Of a stretch of DNA of 23,398 nt, positions 1 through 6,242 are shown in pieces. The notes below the pieces were generated by a model. The model had not been told where the DNA came from and did no database searches. It saw nothing but the letters and a program-made list of their open reading frames with translations. Location of the stretch: positions 1 to 23,398 of the IMG/VR virus record IMGVR_UViG_3300027156_000047. The stretch is one strand, 5' to 3'. The first letter of the stretch is position 1. Each line of letters begins with the position of its first letter. Source of the DNA: a virus. Both the position numbers and the translations under genes were made by a program.

Positions 1-2
1 TG

Positions 3-116
3 TCAGAAGTGGGTGCTTTACTCTTGCGACAGATGCTCGTAGGGGGTGGCGATTATCCACACCAACTCATTGCTAATCATGTGATTAGCAGTATCAAAGA
101 AACGGAGGCAAAATAA
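3..116 (+). CDS. C-terminal end of an unidentified protein (5' truncated)
   Basis: An open frame enters from the left edge and ends at TAA 114..116. The visible tail is about 37 residues, ending in KETEAK. The stop shares one base with the ATG of the next gene (TAATG), the same coupling seen throughout the window. GGAGGCAAAATA at its end supplies the ribosome binding site for that gene. Too little is visible to name a family. Confidence 0.65.
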   Translation, partial: SEVGALLLRQMLVGGGDYPHQLIANHVISSIKETEAK

Positions 117-517
117 TGGGGCAATACCATCACCTTGTCAATTATGACAAGAAAGAAGCCGTCTATCCCTACGAACTAGGGCTAGGCGCAAAGCAAGTCG
201 AACAACTAGGTGCTTTCAACGGCACTATGGCAGACGCTCTCTATCTGCTAGTAATGACTAGCCCTAACGCTGGAGGTGGCGACCTGCCATTGACTAGCGT
301 GTCTGGGCGATGGGCTGGCGACCGAGTCATGGTTGTCGGTGATTACACCGAAGACAATAACGTTCCATCTATCCCAAATGCAAGCCAACTCTATGGCATG
401 GAATGCAATGACATAACTAGGGAGGTAGCAGAGGCGCTACAAGTAGCGTTCAACCGCAAAGTTCGGGATTCATTCTGGCATCCCGATTACATCGACAAGG
501 AGGAAACAAATGCCTAA
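116..517 (+). CDS. Conserved phage hypothetical protein, 133 aa
   Basis: The protein begins MGQYHHLVNYDKKE and contains GTMADALYLLVMTSP near residues 36-50 and GRWAGDRVMVVGDYTE near 64-79. I recognise this pattern from hypothetical proteins of actinophages and actinobacteria, but I know of no assigned function. There is no signal peptide or membrane segment; it looks soluble and globular. The start is fixed by GGAGG seven bases upstream and by the TAATG overlap with the preceding frame. Its end overlaps the next start by eight bases, so it belongs to the early plus-strand operon. Existence is well supported; function is unknown. Confidence 0.85.
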   Translation: MGQYHHLVNYDKKEAVYPYELGLGAKQVEQLGAFNGTMADALYLLVMTSPNAGGGDLPLTSVSGRWAGDRVMVVGDYTEDNNVPSIPNASQLYGMECNDITREVAEALQVAFNRKVRDSFWHPDYIDKEETNA

Positions 518-728
518 GTATCTCGTATGGCAGAAGCGCGAGTTCATGTTCTACCAAGAGGTAGAAGCGGACTCAGAAAAGAAAGCAATAGATGTTGCCT
601 TCGAAGAAGGCGACTGGGAACAAGACCAAAACTATGCCGAGCATGAATACACAGTCGAGCTCGTGCCTAGTAAATACCAACCAGAGGTTGACGACCTCGT
701 GAAGAATGAGGAGGAAAGTAATGGCTGA
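510..728 (+). CDS. Small acidic hypothetical protein, 72 aa
   Basis: The N-terminal half reads as a beta strand (YLVWQKREFMFYQEVEAD), a helix (SEKKAIDVAFEEGDWE) and a second strand (EYTVELV), followed by an acidic tail. This beta-alpha-beta layout with an 'EADSEKKAI'-type turn is common in tiny phage proteins that modify host functions, but no specific role can be assigned. A similar layout appears in the 79-residue protein at 2077..2316. AAGGAGGAAAC lies just before the ATG, and the gene overlaps both neighbours by eight bases. Confidence 0.8.
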   Translation: MPKYLVWQKREFMFYQEVEADSEKKAIDVAFEEGDWEQDQNYAEHEYTVELVPSKYQPEVDDLVKNEEESNG

Positions 729-867
729 AGATGCAATAAGTTGGGGTGAGTTAGCAGAACTAACTCATGAAACACAAGTTCAGAAGTTTAACTTCTGTAT
801 GTGTGAAGATAATGATGGGCAAGAAAACCCATACGAAGACTGCCCGAACTTGGAGGCAAGGCTATGA
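721..867 (+). CDS. Small acidic hypothetical protein, 48 aa
   Basis: A 49-codon frame (MAEDAISWGELAELT...) starts inside the end of the previous gene, behind GAGGAGGAAAGTA, and stops with TGA inside an ATGA overlap with the next start. Both junctions are typical of this operon, which is the main argument that it is real. The second half contains CMCED and a later Cys (DCPN), so metal binding is possible but speculative. No family is recognised. Confidence 0.7.
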   Translation: MAEDAISWGELAELTHETQVQKFNFCMCEDNDGQENPYEDCPNLEARL

Positions 868-1130
868 CAGACGTGACTCTATACAACTGGATAACAGTTG
901 ATGGTGTTGAGTGGGGTGTTCACCTATGGGGTGAACTCGAAGAGTATAAAGATGGAACACGACAAGTCGTGGATATCGAAGCGCGATACATACTGCCTGA
1001 TGGCAAGGAGGTGCTGGCTGACGATGAACCAGACGGCATACCAGATGACGTAGAAAACCTAGCCAGTGGTCTGCTTGACGACCCTCGCACCAGCGATGAC
1101 ATGCTAGAGCACGGCGCGAGGTGGGGATAG
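864..1130 (+). CDS. Acidic hypothetical protein, 88 aa
   Basis: Starts at the ATG of an ATGA overlap, with TTGGAGGCAAGGCT upstream. The protein is rich in Asp and Glu, with strand-like segments at the N-terminus (VTLYNWITVDGVEWGVHLW) and a loop-rich acidic C-terminus. No motif or family is recognised. A small acidic early phage protein could be a DNA mimic or an inhibitor of a host enzyme, but the sequence does not decide this. It is followed by the first real gap of the operon, at 1131..1194. Confidence 0.8.
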   Translation: MTDVTLYNWITVDGVEWGVHLWGELEEYKDGTRQVVDIEARYILPDGKEVLADDEPDGIPDDVENLASGLLDDPRTSDDMLEHGARWG

Positions 1131-1143
1131 CGCGTGTTCTTTT

Positions 1144-1162
1144 AGCACATCAAAGATGTGCT
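1144..1162 (+). promoter_or_regulatory. Intercistronic hairpin
   Basis: AGCACATC (1144..1151) and GATGTGCT (1155..1162) form a perfect 8-bp stem with a three-base AAA loop, in the gap between the genes at 864..1130 and 1195..1341. No T-run follows, so a classic terminator is unlikely. It may be an RNA processing or stabilising structure, or an operator, because a perfect inverted repeat can also bind a dimeric protein. Which of these applies cannot be told from sequence. Confidence 0.5.
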
Positions 1163-1171
1163 TATGAATAG

Positions 1172-1189
1172 CCAACCAACCGAAAGGAG
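1172..1189 (+). repeat. CCAACCAA leader motif, copy 1
   Basis: CCAACCAACCGAAAGGAG sits directly before the start at 1195. The same CCAACCAA block followed by a purine-rich ribosome binding site recurs at 2056..2069 and 2571..2594. All three copies are in gaps with no coding sequence, immediately upstream of a gene that is not start-stop overlapped with its predecessor. Confidence 0.55.
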
Positions 1190-1194
1190 AAGCG

Positions 1195-1341
1195 ATGTAT
1201 GAAGACAAGACAGTAGAAGAGTTATATGCATTGGCTAACGATGCAGAAGACTTGGCTCATGGTTTGTTCGCTAAAGCCGTGAGCCTTCGGGCTCAAGCCA
1301 AAAGCAAGCAACAGGCACAGATAGACGAAGGGAAATCATGA
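1195..1341 (+). CDS. Small hypothetical protein, 48 aa
   Basis: A 49-codon frame beginning MYEDKTVEELYALAND, behind a strong AAAGGAGAAGCG ribosome binding site. It reads as one long amphipathic helix or a helical hairpin, with no Cys and a Lys/Gln-rich C-terminus. Its stop forms an ATGA overlap with the Gp88-family gene, so it is probably translationally coupled to it. No family is recognised. The good ribosome binding site and overlap make it likely to be real despite its size. Confidence 0.7.
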   Translation: MYEDKTVEELYALANDAEDLAHGLFAKAVSLRAQAKSKQQAQIDEGKS

Positions 1342-2045
1342 CGAAACTCAAGCGGTCTAATGACCGCAAGGTAACCAACCTAGCAACGCCGAATGGCAAG
1401 CGGTCAGCAATCGCCAACACATTCGGCTTGCCTAGTGGCAAGCAATACTCATGCCCTTATGCAACTAGTATCTGCGAGAAGATTTGCTACGCAGGTAAGT
1501 TAGAGAAGATGTATACCTCAGTTCGTGAAGTCTTACTTCACAACTGGAATGCACTTCGCAACGCTAACAAGTATGACATGTGGGCAATGCTCGACACCAT
1601 GCTTATCGAATTCAAAACTGAATGCGATACCAAAGGTATCGAGAAACTATTCCGTATCCACTGGGACGGCGACTTCTTCAACGCCGATTACACATGGGCA
1701 TGGAAGATAGCAATAGAAAATAATCCAGACATCCAGTTCTGGGTGTATACACGCAACCCTGACGCAGCTCGTGCGTTACGTAACATTCCCAATCTCTCGC
1801 TGTATTACTCTGCAGATGCAGAGAACTGGGAGTTCGCACCGCAAGGTGTGAAGATTGCATACTTAGGTGACACCTTTGACCTTGCTAAGCAAGCCATGCT
1901 AGCAATGACAGGCAAGCCTGCTGCTGCATGTCCCGAACAACTCAAGCGCATCCCACTCATCTCCGAAAAGGGTGGAGCCTGTGCGGTATGCCGTCTATGT
2001 ATAGATGGTAAGTCCGACATTCGATTCAGTATCTCAAAGAGATAG
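1338..2045 (+). CDS. Gp88-family cysteine-rich phage protein, 235 aa
   Basis: The N-terminus (KLKRSNDRKVTNLATPNGK, then IANTFGLPSG) and the cluster C39-x6-C46-x3-C50-Y match what I know of the 'Gene product 88' family of actinophages (named after a mycobacteriophage protein). A second cluster near the end is C198, C215-x2-C218-x2-C221. Between them lie RIHWDGDFFNADYTWAW (106-122) and FWVYTRNP (134-141), an alternating strand/helix pattern that could be a barrel-like enzyme core. The biochemical role of the family is not known to me. Seven conserved-looking Cys suggest a metal or iron-sulfur site; this is inference. The start follows GAAGGGAAATC within an ATGA overlap. Confidence 0.82.
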   Translation: MTKLKRSNDRKVTNLATPNGKRSAIANTFGLPSGKQYSCPYATSICEKICYAGKLEKMYTSVREVLLHNWNALRNANKYDMWAMLDTMLIEFKTECDTKGIEKLFRIHWDGDFFNADYTWAWKIAIENNPDIQFWVYTRNPDAARALRNIPNLSLYYSADAENWEFAPQGVKIAYLGDTFDLAKQAMLAMTGKPAAACPEQLKRIPLISEKGGACAVCRLCIDGKSDIRFSISKR

Positions 2046-2055
2046 GAAGCAAGAC

Positions 2056-2069
2056 CCAACCAAAGGAGG
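2056..2069 (+). repeat. CCAACCAA leader motif, copy 2
   Basis: CCAACCAAAGGAGG precedes the start at 2077. Here the CCAACCAA block runs straight into the ribosome binding site AAAGGAGG. See the copies at 1172..1189 and 2571..2594. Confidence 0.5.
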
Positions 2070-2076
2070 CAACACA

Positions 2077-2316
2077 ATGGCACACTATGATGTAACAGTT
2101 ATAGTCGAGTTCAGTGGAGAAGTTCACGCTGACTCAAGAGAAGAAGCAGAGGAATACGCTTACTCAAATTGGAGCGCAGACAGTGGCGCTCAGATTCAGT
2201 ATTACGGCGTAGTCAGCACGAAAGCAAAAGAAACCAACGAGGTAACCGATGAGGTAGACAACTGCCCATCTGGTGGTTGCCCAGATATCGAAGAAGAAGA
2301 GGAGGACGTAGCATGA
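2077..2316 (+). CDS. Small hypothetical protein with acidic tail, 79 aa
   Basis: I chose the ATG at 2077 because AAAGGAGG lies eight bases upstream. The frame is open further upstream, to 2005, but that would overlap the Gp88-family gene. The fold pattern is strand (YDVTVIVEFSGEVHAD), helix (SREEAEEYAYSNWS), strand (AQIQYYGVVS), then a tail containing CPSGGC and a run of Glu. It resembles the layout of the protein at 510..728, so the two may be distant relatives. Function is unknown. Its stop is inside an ATGA overlap with the next gene. Confidence 0.75.
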   Translation: MAHYDVTVIVEFSGEVHADSREEAEEYAYSNWSADSGAQIQYYGVVSTKAKETNEVTDEVDNCPSGGCPDIEEEEEDVA

Positions 2317-2558
2317 CAGACACAATCGTATCCGTCCCGAAAGTAGGTGATGTCTGCGCCAATGGCGCAACCATCATCGATATCAAGCCGACATTCGGTG
2401 AAGGCTGGATTGTCCTATGCCTGTTCGCCCAGTCTAAGTACCACCCATACGTAACATGGTGGGCTTACTGGACGGACTCAGGCAAGCTATCCACAAGCAT
2501 GGGTCATTATCATGACCAACTCTCACAGGCGATTGTTGACTTCGCTGGTCGCTCGTGA
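2313..2558 (+). CDS. Hypothetical protein, 81 aa
   Basis: Starts at the ATGA overlap (2313), preceded by GAGGAGGACGTAGC. The frame continues upstream but without a better start. The sequence is beta-rich: a short GDVCANGATIIDIKPTFGEG hairpin, then aromatic-rich strands (VTWWAYWTD). It resembles small SH3-like or beta-barrel phage proteins in general character only, and I do not recognise a family. The last 23 bases contain a strong promoter -35 element for the next gene. Confidence 0.72.
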   Translation: MTDTIVSVPKVGDVCANGATIIDIKPTFGEGWIVLCLFAQSKYHPYVTWWAYWTDSGKLSTSMGHYHDQLSQAIVDFAGRS

Positions 2559-2564
2559 GATAAT
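2536..2564 (+). promoter_or_regulatory. Sigma-70-like promoter for the DUF932 gene
   Basis: TTGACT (2536..2541) and GATAAT (2559..2564) are separated by exactly 17 bases. Each hexamer differs from the TTGACA/TATAAT consensus at one position. The -35 is inside the end of the gene at 2313..2558 and the -10 begins right after its stop. Transcription would start near 2571, at the CCAACCAA leader, and run into the gene at 2600. This is the clearest promoter I could find in the window. Confidence 0.65.
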
Positions 2565-2570
2565 ACTCTC

Positions 2571-2594
2571 CCAACCAACCAACTAACGAAAGGA
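2571..2594 (+). repeat. CCAACCAA leader motif, copy 3
   Basis: Positions 2571..2594 read CCAACCAACCAAC, then TAACGAAAGGA, just before the ATG at 2600. The CGAAAGGA part is shared with copy 1. With the predicted promoter at 2536..2564, this copy would form the very 5' end of the mRNA. Confidence 0.55.
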
Positions 2595-2599
2595 AATAC

Positions 2600-3568
2600 A
2601 TGACAACAACACGCAGAATGTCAGCAAATATCGCTGGCTCCGCAGTAACCGCTACATCCGCACAGGATGCAGCACAACAGGCTGGTCTGGACTGGCACGT
2701 ATCACTGGCTGAACTAGAAGCACTAGCAGTCAGTGACAATGGAGTCAGTAGACTCAAGGTTCCAGACAGGTTCGCTACTATCCGTACCAACAAGGATGGT
2801 GAGCAGGCAGCGCTCGGCACTGTCGGCACACGATACAAGGTGTTCCAGAATGGAGAGATGTTCTCCGCACTGGATGCACTAGTTGATTCAGGTGAAGCAC
2901 GATACGCCAACGCAGGTGAACTGCGTGGCGGTGCTCAAGTCTGGATGCTCTTGGAGTTACCAAGAGAGGTCAAGATTGCTAGCGACCCACATGCTGCATA
3001 CCTACTAGCTCGAACATCACACGATGGTTCATGCTCACTAGGTGTAACGCCAGTAGTCAACCGACTCTTCTGCTCCAACCAAATCAGTGGCATCTTCCGT
3101 AAGGATTGCAAGTATTCCTTGCAACATACGACCAATGCCAGACTGCAGGTAGAGCAGATGCGTACGATGCTCAGCGTAATCTACACAGGTATCGAGTCAT
3201 ACGAAACCATCGCTGACAAGTTACTCAATGACCCAGTCAATGACTATCAAGTAGAAGGAATGTTCCGCAGAATGTGGACGCTACCATCTACTATTGAGAA
3301 AGCACCTTACTACTCGCTCAGCACTGGCGAAAGACGTACCTACAATCGTGTTACAGATGCAAGGAACACAGCGTTCAACATCTACAAACACAGCAGCACA
3401 CAGGAGAACATCCGAGGAACTGCGTTCGGTGCGTTCCAAGCAATCGTTGAGTACCTAGACTGGAACTCACACAAGTCCGAGGCTACCCGTGCAGAACGAG
3501 TAATCTCAGGCAAGTACGACAAGCTCAAGAGCAAGGCTCTTGATGTAGTCCAACTAATAGGAAGGTAA
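2600..3568 (+). CDS. DUF932-family phage/plasmid-like protein, 322 aa
   Basis: The protein matches the DUF932 (phage/plasmid-like, TIGR03299-type) family as I know it. It has an N-terminal WHVSLAELEAL, then a VGTRYKVFQNGEMFSALDALVD segment near residues 75-96, GGAQVWMLLELP near 109-120, and a VNRLFCSNQISG motif near 151-162. Members are about 300-370 residues and occur in phages and plasmids of many bacteria; no biochemical role is firmly established. It has its own promoter and leader, which suggests higher or separately timed expression than the small genes around it. The start follows GAAAGGAAATAC. Confidence 0.88.
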   Translation: MTTTRRMSANIAGSAVTATSAQDAAQQAGLDWHVSLAELEALAVSDNGVSRLKVPDRFATIRTNKDGEQAALGTVGTRYKVFQNGEMFSALDALVDSGEARYANAGELRGGAQVWMLLELPREVKIASDPHAAYLLARTSHDGSCSLGVTPVVNRLFCSNQISGIFRKDCKYSLQHTTNARLQVEQMRTMLSVIYTGIESYETIADKLLNDPVNDYQVEGMFRRMWTLPSTIEKAPYYSLSTGERRTYNRVTDARNTAFNIYKHSSTQENIRGTAFGAFQAIVEYLDWNSHKSEATRAERVISGKYDKLKSKALDVVQLIGR

Positions 3569-3569
3569 C

Positions 3570-3809
3570 ATGACTAACCCATTACAGAAATACCTCAAGT
3601 CAGACCCGCCGTATGTGCAACCGCCACTCACCCCAAGGGTGGCGCAGTACATACTCAAGGCGCTTGATTACCTACATATACACTCAATCGACAAGAAGCA
3701 ACCTGCTCTTATAGAGCAGCCACTTCATGACAATACCGAAGCACTGATTACAGATGTAATCATGTATGCCCCAGAGGAGGACGATAACGATGGGCAAACT
3801 ACAGGATAA
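3570..3809 (+). CDS. Small hypothetical protein, 79 aa
   Basis: Starts one base after the DUF932 stop. The ribosome binding site AGGAAGG overlaps the end of that gene, so translation is likely coupled. The sequence has a Pro-rich N-terminal stretch (SDPPYVQPPLTPRVAQYI), a helix, and an acidic C-terminus (APEEDDNDGQ). It is not recognised as any family. Its last 20 bases overlap the next gene in a different frame. Confidence 0.75.
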   Translation: MTNPLQKYLKSDPPYVQPPLTPRVAQYILKALDYLHIHSIDKKQPALIEQPLHDNTEALITDVIMYAPEEDDNDGQTTG

Positions 3810-4029
3810 AAGAACGCTAACAACCAAGCCAGCCAGTGAGATTGTATTAACCCCACTCGCTGGTTGGACTTGGTATTGTGGGTATCATGACACAGCAGGT
3901 CAAGGCGATGACTTCGAAGAAGTCCAGTTCATGGCTGGGTGTCACATTACCTATCACGAGAAAGTGTACGACCAGCATGATGTATGCGAGCTCTACTATC
4001 GTGAACACAAAGAAAGGAAGGAAGCATGA
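3790..4029 (+). CDS. Hypothetical protein with Cys/His pairs, 79 aa
   Basis: The ATG at 3790 is chosen because AGAGGAGGAC lies just upstream. The open frame reaches 3766 but without a ribosome binding site. The middle reads WTWYCGYHDTAG, followed by FMAGCHITYHEKVYDQHDVCELYY: three Cys and several His whose spacing (C..H, C-H, H..C) suggests a small zinc-binding fold, although no standard finger pattern fits exactly. The C-terminus is charged (REHKERKEA). Its stop is inside an ATGA overlap with the next gene. Function unknown. Confidence 0.75.
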   Translation: MGKLQDKRTLTTKPASEIVLTPLAGWTWYCGYHDTAGQGDDFEEVQFMAGCHITYHEKVYDQHDVCELYYREHKERKEA

Positions 4030-4160
4030 CTATACATCTAGCAAGTGTCATTCTCATCTGTGCTTATTGCAACGCAGAGATTGAGCGACGCACTGAAGAA
4101 GAAGCACGTCAAGGACTGGCTGAACACCATACTTACGTGCAGTGTATGAAGGGATACTGA
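4026..4160 (+). CDS. Mini zinc-finger-like protein, 44 aa
   Basis: A 45-codon frame that starts in an ATGA overlap and stops in a TGATG overlap with the next gene. Residues C12-x2-C15 and H35/H36...C40 give a compact C2HC-type arrangement around a charged helix (EIERRTEEEARQGLAEHH), which looks like a single small zinc finger. GAAAGGAAGGAAGC precedes the ATG. DNA or protein binding is plausible but inferred from the pattern only. Confidence 0.68.
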   Translation: MTIHLASVILICAYCNAEIERRTEEEARQGLAEHHTYVQCMKGY

Positions 4161-4480
4161 TGTCACGACTACGTCCGACTGAAATCAAGTTGGTTGCCAA
4201 CTTGCTTGACCCAGATGACACTAACTCCGAAAGTGCTACGCAATTGGCAGAGGAAATCATCGAAGCTCTTGATGAATCAAGAGGCAAACGTGATTCCTTT
4301 GTTCTCGTAGGACAACTAGCGCAATGGGCTCCAGTCCAAGCGTGGGGTGACTTCAGTACCAGACTACAGGCACACAAGTTCGCATCACACCTTGGCTCCC
4401 CCGATACTGGGGGAGGTAAGGCGGTGGTCTGTCGCTTGGAACTACCAGAAAAATTTTTGGAAAGGATTGGAGGTAAATAA
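4160..4480 (+). CDS. Hypothetical protein, 106 aa
   Basis: The start at 4160 overlaps the preceding stop by one base; an upstream in-frame ATG at 4142 lies inside the previous gene and lacks a good ribosome binding site. The N-terminal half is predicted helical and acidic (LVANLLDPDD..., ATQLAEEIIEALDE). The second half reads FVLVGQLAQWAPVQAWGDFSTRLQAHKFAS and ends with strand-like VVCRLELP. It has the look of a small phage-typical alpha/beta protein. No family is recognised. GGAGG in its last codons serves the next gene. Confidence 0.75.
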   Translation: MSRLRPTEIKLVANLLDPDDTNSESATQLAEEIIEALDESRGKRDSFVLVGQLAQWAPVQAWGDFSTRLQAHKFASHLGSPDTGGGKAVVCRLELPEKFLERIGGK

Positions 4481-4623
4481 TGTGGACATTCGTATACATC
4501 GTTCTCGCTGCGTACATAGCCTATCGCATAGGTAAACGTACAGGTGAGCAAAGGATGTACCAGTTATGCAAGAACGCTGACCAAGTACAACGTGAGTTCT
4601 TCTCGCGTCTTACTACTAAGTAG
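4480..4623 (+). CDS. Small single-pass membrane protein, 47 aa
   Basis: A 48-codon frame that starts in a TAATG overlap behind GGATTGGAGGTAA. Residues 2-17 (WTFVYIVLAAYIAYRI) form one membrane segment. The Lys/Arg that follow (GKRTGEQR) suggest the C-terminal part stays in the cytoplasm. It is the last gene of the plus-strand block. Its TAG at 4621..4623 overlaps the end of the convergent glycosyltransferase gene by eight bases. No family is recognised. Small membrane proteins of this kind in phages can act in exclusion or lysis control, but there is no direct sign of either. Confidence 0.68.
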   Translation: MWTFVYIVLAAYIAYRIGKRTGEQRMYQLCKNADQVQREFFSRLTTK

Positions 4624-5437
4624 AACCATCCGAAGGGGCGGGGGCTTGTGCCTCCGCCTCTTTTTCTTTACGCGCCTGAGCTTGCATGGAATTAGCCATC
4701 GTAATCCAATACAACTTATAGTATTCCTCATCAAATGCAAACCGCTTCATGTGTTTTACTGTCGCTCCTGTATGTACATGCAATGGAATCCCAGCCTCTT
4801 TCATCTTCATGAAGAACTGGATGTCCTCACCAATGAAAGTATCCTTGGCGGTATTGGAATCATCCATTGATTCAATAAAGAATGAGATGTCACCATGGAA
4901 CTCTCGCATCTTGTCAGCCACTGACCTGTGCATGAGAAGGAATCCAAACCCAGCGTAATCAACCCTGATTAATTCATTGGGTGGCAGGGGATGGACATAA
5001 CTCATCAAGTATTTGTCACCCTCAACCGCTGTGAACACAGCAGGATAAGGCTCCATCACTGAGTTCTCCATCTGCTTAGAGATGAAGTAGGTTCCGCTAA
5101 CAATAGGTCGCTCAACTGCATGAGCAGACTTCCATACCAACTGTAAAGCTTCGTTCGTAAGAACGATATCGCTATCAACCCAGAGTAACCAATCAAAGTT
5201 AGTCTTCTTATGCCAGACATCGAATGCTGTCTGGCGTTGTCTTCCTATCTGATTACCCTGCACACGCTGTGCGCTAGTAATAGGCAGCCCAGCAGTTAGG
5301 ATTGTATAGACAACACCTTCCATGAACTTGCCATCGACTATCCCGTTGTCGCACCAGACCATCATGATTTGATTATTCGGTGGGCTGGTAACTGCTGGCA
5401 CTTTAATCTGCTTTGAGGGATTGCCTGACTTACCCAC
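4616..5437 (-). CDS. GT-A-fold glycosyltransferase, 273 aa
   Basis: The sequence has the hallmarks of a small GT-A (family 2-like) glycosyltransferase. There is an N-terminal strand MMVWCDNG, a NxxGRQRQTAFDVW segment near 62-75, the metal- and nucleotide-sugar-binding DxD at D88-S89-D90 (WVDSDI), a GFGFLLMHRSVADKM acceptor-side segment near 163-177, GED (203-205), and a late His in GATVKHMKRFAF. Likely roles are glycosylation of phage DNA, of a virion protein or of the host surface; the sequence does not choose between them. The start is GTG at 5437, behind AAGGAAAAAATA, overlapping the previous stop by one base. The Ala/Pro-rich tail is encoded over an opposing terminator. Confidence 0.85.
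   Translation of the reverse strand: MGKSGNPSKQIKVPAVTSPPNNQIMMVWCDNGIVDGKFMEGVVYTILTAGLPITSAQRVQGNQIGRQRQTAFDVWHKKTNFDWLLWVDSDIVLTNEALQLVWKSAHAVERPIVSGTYFISKQMENSVMEPYPAVFTAVEGDKYLMSYVHPLPPNELIRVDYAGFGFLLMHRSVADKMREFHGDISFFIESMDDSNTAKDTFIGEDIQFFMKMKEAGIPLHVHTGATVKHMKRFAFDEEYYKLYWITMANSMQAQARKEKEAEAQAPAPSDGST
4633..4670 (+). terminator. Rho-independent terminator of the plus-strand operon
   Basis: The arms 4635..4645 and 4650..4660 pair over 11 bp, including two G-U wobbles (core GGCGGGGGC / GCCTCCGCC) around a TTGT loop. TTTTTCTTTA follows at 4661..4670, and AA at 4633..4634 can extend the stem. It begins ten bases after the last plus-strand stop codon. It lies entirely within the minus-strand glycosyltransferase gene, in the codons for that protein's Ala/Pro/Glu-rich C-terminal tail. 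Confidence 0.8.
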
Positions 5438-5604
5438 TATTTTTTTCCTTTTTTCTTTCTTGCTGCTGCTGCGTTGTCTACTAGGTTTGGATACGGTCTA
5501 CCTGCTGCCTTGGCACGAGCCTTTGCTGCTGTCTTCTGCTCAGGTGTAAGTGGTGTTGATGTCTTCTTTGGATTAGTTGTCTTCCAGAATGGTTTCTTCT
5601 TCAT
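5437..5604 (-). CDS. Lys/Arg-rich mini-protein, 55 aa
   Basis: A 56-codon frame with one-base overlaps on both sides (TAATG with the sigma-like gene upstream, TAGTG with the glycosyltransferase downstream). It is very basic (MKKKPFWKTTNPKK... and a terminal ARKKKGKK) and has a central helix TPEQKTAAKARAKAAGRPYPNLVDNAAA. I recall an 'AGRPYPNLVDN'-type motif in small basic proteins of actinophages, of unknown function. The charge suggests nucleic-acid binding. The tight overlaps are the main evidence that it is translated. Confidence 0.72.
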   Translation of the reverse strand: MKKKPFWKTTNPKKTSTPLTPEQKTAAKARAKAAGRPYPNLVDNAAAARKKKGKK

Positions 5605-6242
5605 TAGTATGGTGTTACCCCTCCGAGATATTCAGTTATATCTCTTAGTCCTTTGTTAATAATCTGCTCCACCCTTTGTGGAGAGATGTCCCAGTATTCG
5701 GCTATCACTGCAAGAGATTCATCGCCTGCATATTTTGATTTTAATATCTGATGTGTACGTAAGTCGAGCTTCTTCAATGCTCTATCTACATCAGACAACA
5801 TAGCCAATAGATTGTTACCTTCGTTCGGTTGCTTCTTTGCTTTAACGCCATGGATATCTGGGTCCATTACTTGGTTAGTTAAATGTGCATCGTCAGAACC
5901 AATAACCTTGATGAGAGTTTCAATCATAGCCAGACGATAGAAGTACTCATCTCCTAGTTCATACCCAAGAGCACGAGCCTTCTCCTTGCGAGCGTATCGC
6001 TCGCCTGCCCTACGTATGAACGTACTGAAAGCTTTGTATCCTTGTCTGCGTTCTATCTCATCTTCGCGGAGTAGGTACTCGGATACTTTATCCTTACGCT
6101 TCCATGCGTATTCATTCATAGCCTGCTTGACATCCGCAGGCTCAACAAACCTATGATATCTTTTAGATATATTCCAAGCAATCGTGCTTGTTATCTCATT
6201 AATGACTGACCATATCTCATGGTCTTTACTTAGATTAGTCAA
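5604..6242 (-). CDS. Sigma-70-like / HTH transcription regulator, 212 aa
   Basis: Residues about 158-203 (KLDLRTHQILKSKY, then LAVIAEYWDISPQRVEQIINKGLRDI) have the layout of sigma region 4: a short helix, then a helix-turn-helix ending in the typical 'S.QRV.QI...GL..I' recognition helix. The N-terminal 110 residues are helical and charged and could correspond to a degenerate region 2, but I see no clear -10-binding motif. It may redirect host RNA polymerase to phage promoters or act as an anti-sigma-type regulator. Its position in the replication operon fits a middle gene that switches on the late structural operon (inference). The ATG at 6242 overlaps the previous gene by eight bases. Confidence 0.65.
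   Translation of the reverse strand: MTNLSKDHEIWSVINEITSTIAWNISKRYHRFVEPADVKQAMNEYAWKRKDKVSEYLLREDEIERRQGYKAFSTFIRRAGERYARKEKARALGYELGDEYFYRLAMIETLIKVIGSDDAHLTNQVMDPDIHGVKAKKQPNEGNNLLAMLSDVDRALKKLDLRTHQILKSKYAGDESLAVIAEYWDISPQRVEQIINKGLRDITEYLGGVTPY

Noticed and set aside
2005-2076. Longer start for the 79-residue protein
   Set aside because: Would overlap the Gp88-family gene by 41 bases and lacks a ribosome binding site, whereas ATG 2077 has AAAGGAGG.
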